From contig JAEXPO010000417.1 in the NCBI GenBank assembly GCA_023446675.1, positions 1 through 6,583 on the forward strand: a stretch of 6,583 nucleotides of DNA, in the 5' to 3' direction. Positions 6,259 to 6,583 of this stretch are shown here, in pieces (position 1 is the stretch's first letter; each line of letters starts with the position of its first letter). Source of the stretch: Bacillota bacterium. Its GTDB lineage: Bacteria > Bacillota > Clostridia > DSM-8532. A program made the position numbers and the translations under genes. The notes below the pieces were generated by a model that saw nothing but the letters and a program-made list of their open reading frames with translations, ran no database searches and was not told where the DNA came from.

Positions 6259-6583
6259 ATGTCAGAAAAGCTCAGAGCAGGAGTCGTAGGCGGAACCGGT
6301 ATGGTAGGCCAGAGATTTATCACCCTGCTTGAAAATCATCCCTGGTTCCAGGTCACAGCCATTGCCGCCAGTGCCAATTCCGCAGGTAAAACCTATGAGG
6401 AATCGGTTAAAGGAAGATGGAAATTAACCACCCCCCTACCCGAGGGTGTGAAAAATATTGTTGTCAAGGATGCATCCAAGGTAAGCGAAGTGGCTTCGGA
6501 AGTGGATCTCATTTTTTGCGCCGTGGACATGAAAAAGGACGAAATTCAAGCCCTTGAAGAAGCCTATGCCAAGACGGGCACTC
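6259..6583 (+). CDS. asd: Aspartate-semialdehyde dehydrogenase (N-terminal part, gene continues past right edge)
   Basis: The first 108 residues of the protein are visible. The enzyme reduces aspartyl-4-phosphate to aspartate-4-semialdehyde with NADPH, the shared step towards lysine, diaminopimelate, threonine and methionine, in the cytoplasm. The Rossmann nucleotide-binding loop is at 8-20 (GVVGGTGMVGQRF, with G11, G14 and G17), followed by LLENHPWFQVTAIAAS (24-39), SAGKTYEES and IFCAVDMKKDEI. HPWF and this arrangement point to the archaeal/fungal-like class of the enzyme, also common in Clostridia, rather than the E. coli class. The catalytic cysteine is beyond the edge. The ATG is preceded by AAAGGAG with an 11-base gap, slightly long but convincing. 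The gene is divergent from the other genes and has its own strong promoter region. It is the only plus-strand gene in the window, and its operon partners are not visible. Confidence 0.95.
   Translation, partial: MSEKLRAGVVGGTGMVGQRFITLLENHPWFQVTAIAASANSAGKTYEESVKGRWKLTTPLPEGVKNIVVKDASKVSEVASEVDLIFCAVDMKKDEIQALEEAYAKTGT

Noticed and set aside
1..6583. CRISPR array, tRNA or rRNA gene, toxin-antitoxin pair, or phage defence system
   Set aside because: No regularly spaced repeats, RNA gene signatures or matching protein motifs were seen on either strand.

Overview
The window looks like a piece of a Bacillota chromosome, most likely a Clostridia-type anaerobe. That is an inference from three things: strong AGGAGG-like ribosome binding sites and sigma-A-type promoters, the protein sequences of Tex and aspartate-semialdehyde dehydrogenase, and the mix of a moderate-GC backbone with AT-rich islands. 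No marker in the window fixes the genus.

Layout from left to right: the 5' part of a family GH38 alpha-mannosidase gene (minus strand, running off the left edge); a 146-base gap with a nested dyad; a complete tex gene (minus); a 224-base AT-rich gap holding the tex promoter; an AT-rich gene for a membrane-bound polyprenyl-phosphate sugar-1-phosphate transferase of the WbaP type (minus); a complete 1469-bp insertion sequence of the IS4 superfamily with perfect 18-bp terminal inverted repeats (transposase on minus); and the start of asd, aspartate-semialdehyde dehydrogenase (plus strand), behind an unusually clear promoter region, running off the right edge.

The genes do not form one pathway. 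Tex and Asd are housekeeping functions. The mannosidase is a carbohydrate-catabolic gene that may share transcripts with tex or have its own control at the dyad. The sugar transferase begins exopolysaccharide, capsule or glycan synthesis, and it stands without any glycosyltransferase partner in the window. It is clearly more AT-rich than tex, so it may be an acquired gene. The insertion sequence sits in what would otherwise be a short divergent intergenic region between the sugar transferase and asd. Its flanks show no target-site duplication.

I found no RNA gene, CRISPR array, phage gene or defence system, and nothing I would call a new biological system. The points most worth a second look are the missing target duplication at the insertion sequence, the composition and long polar tail of the sugar transferase, and the nested dyad ahead of the mannosidase gene.
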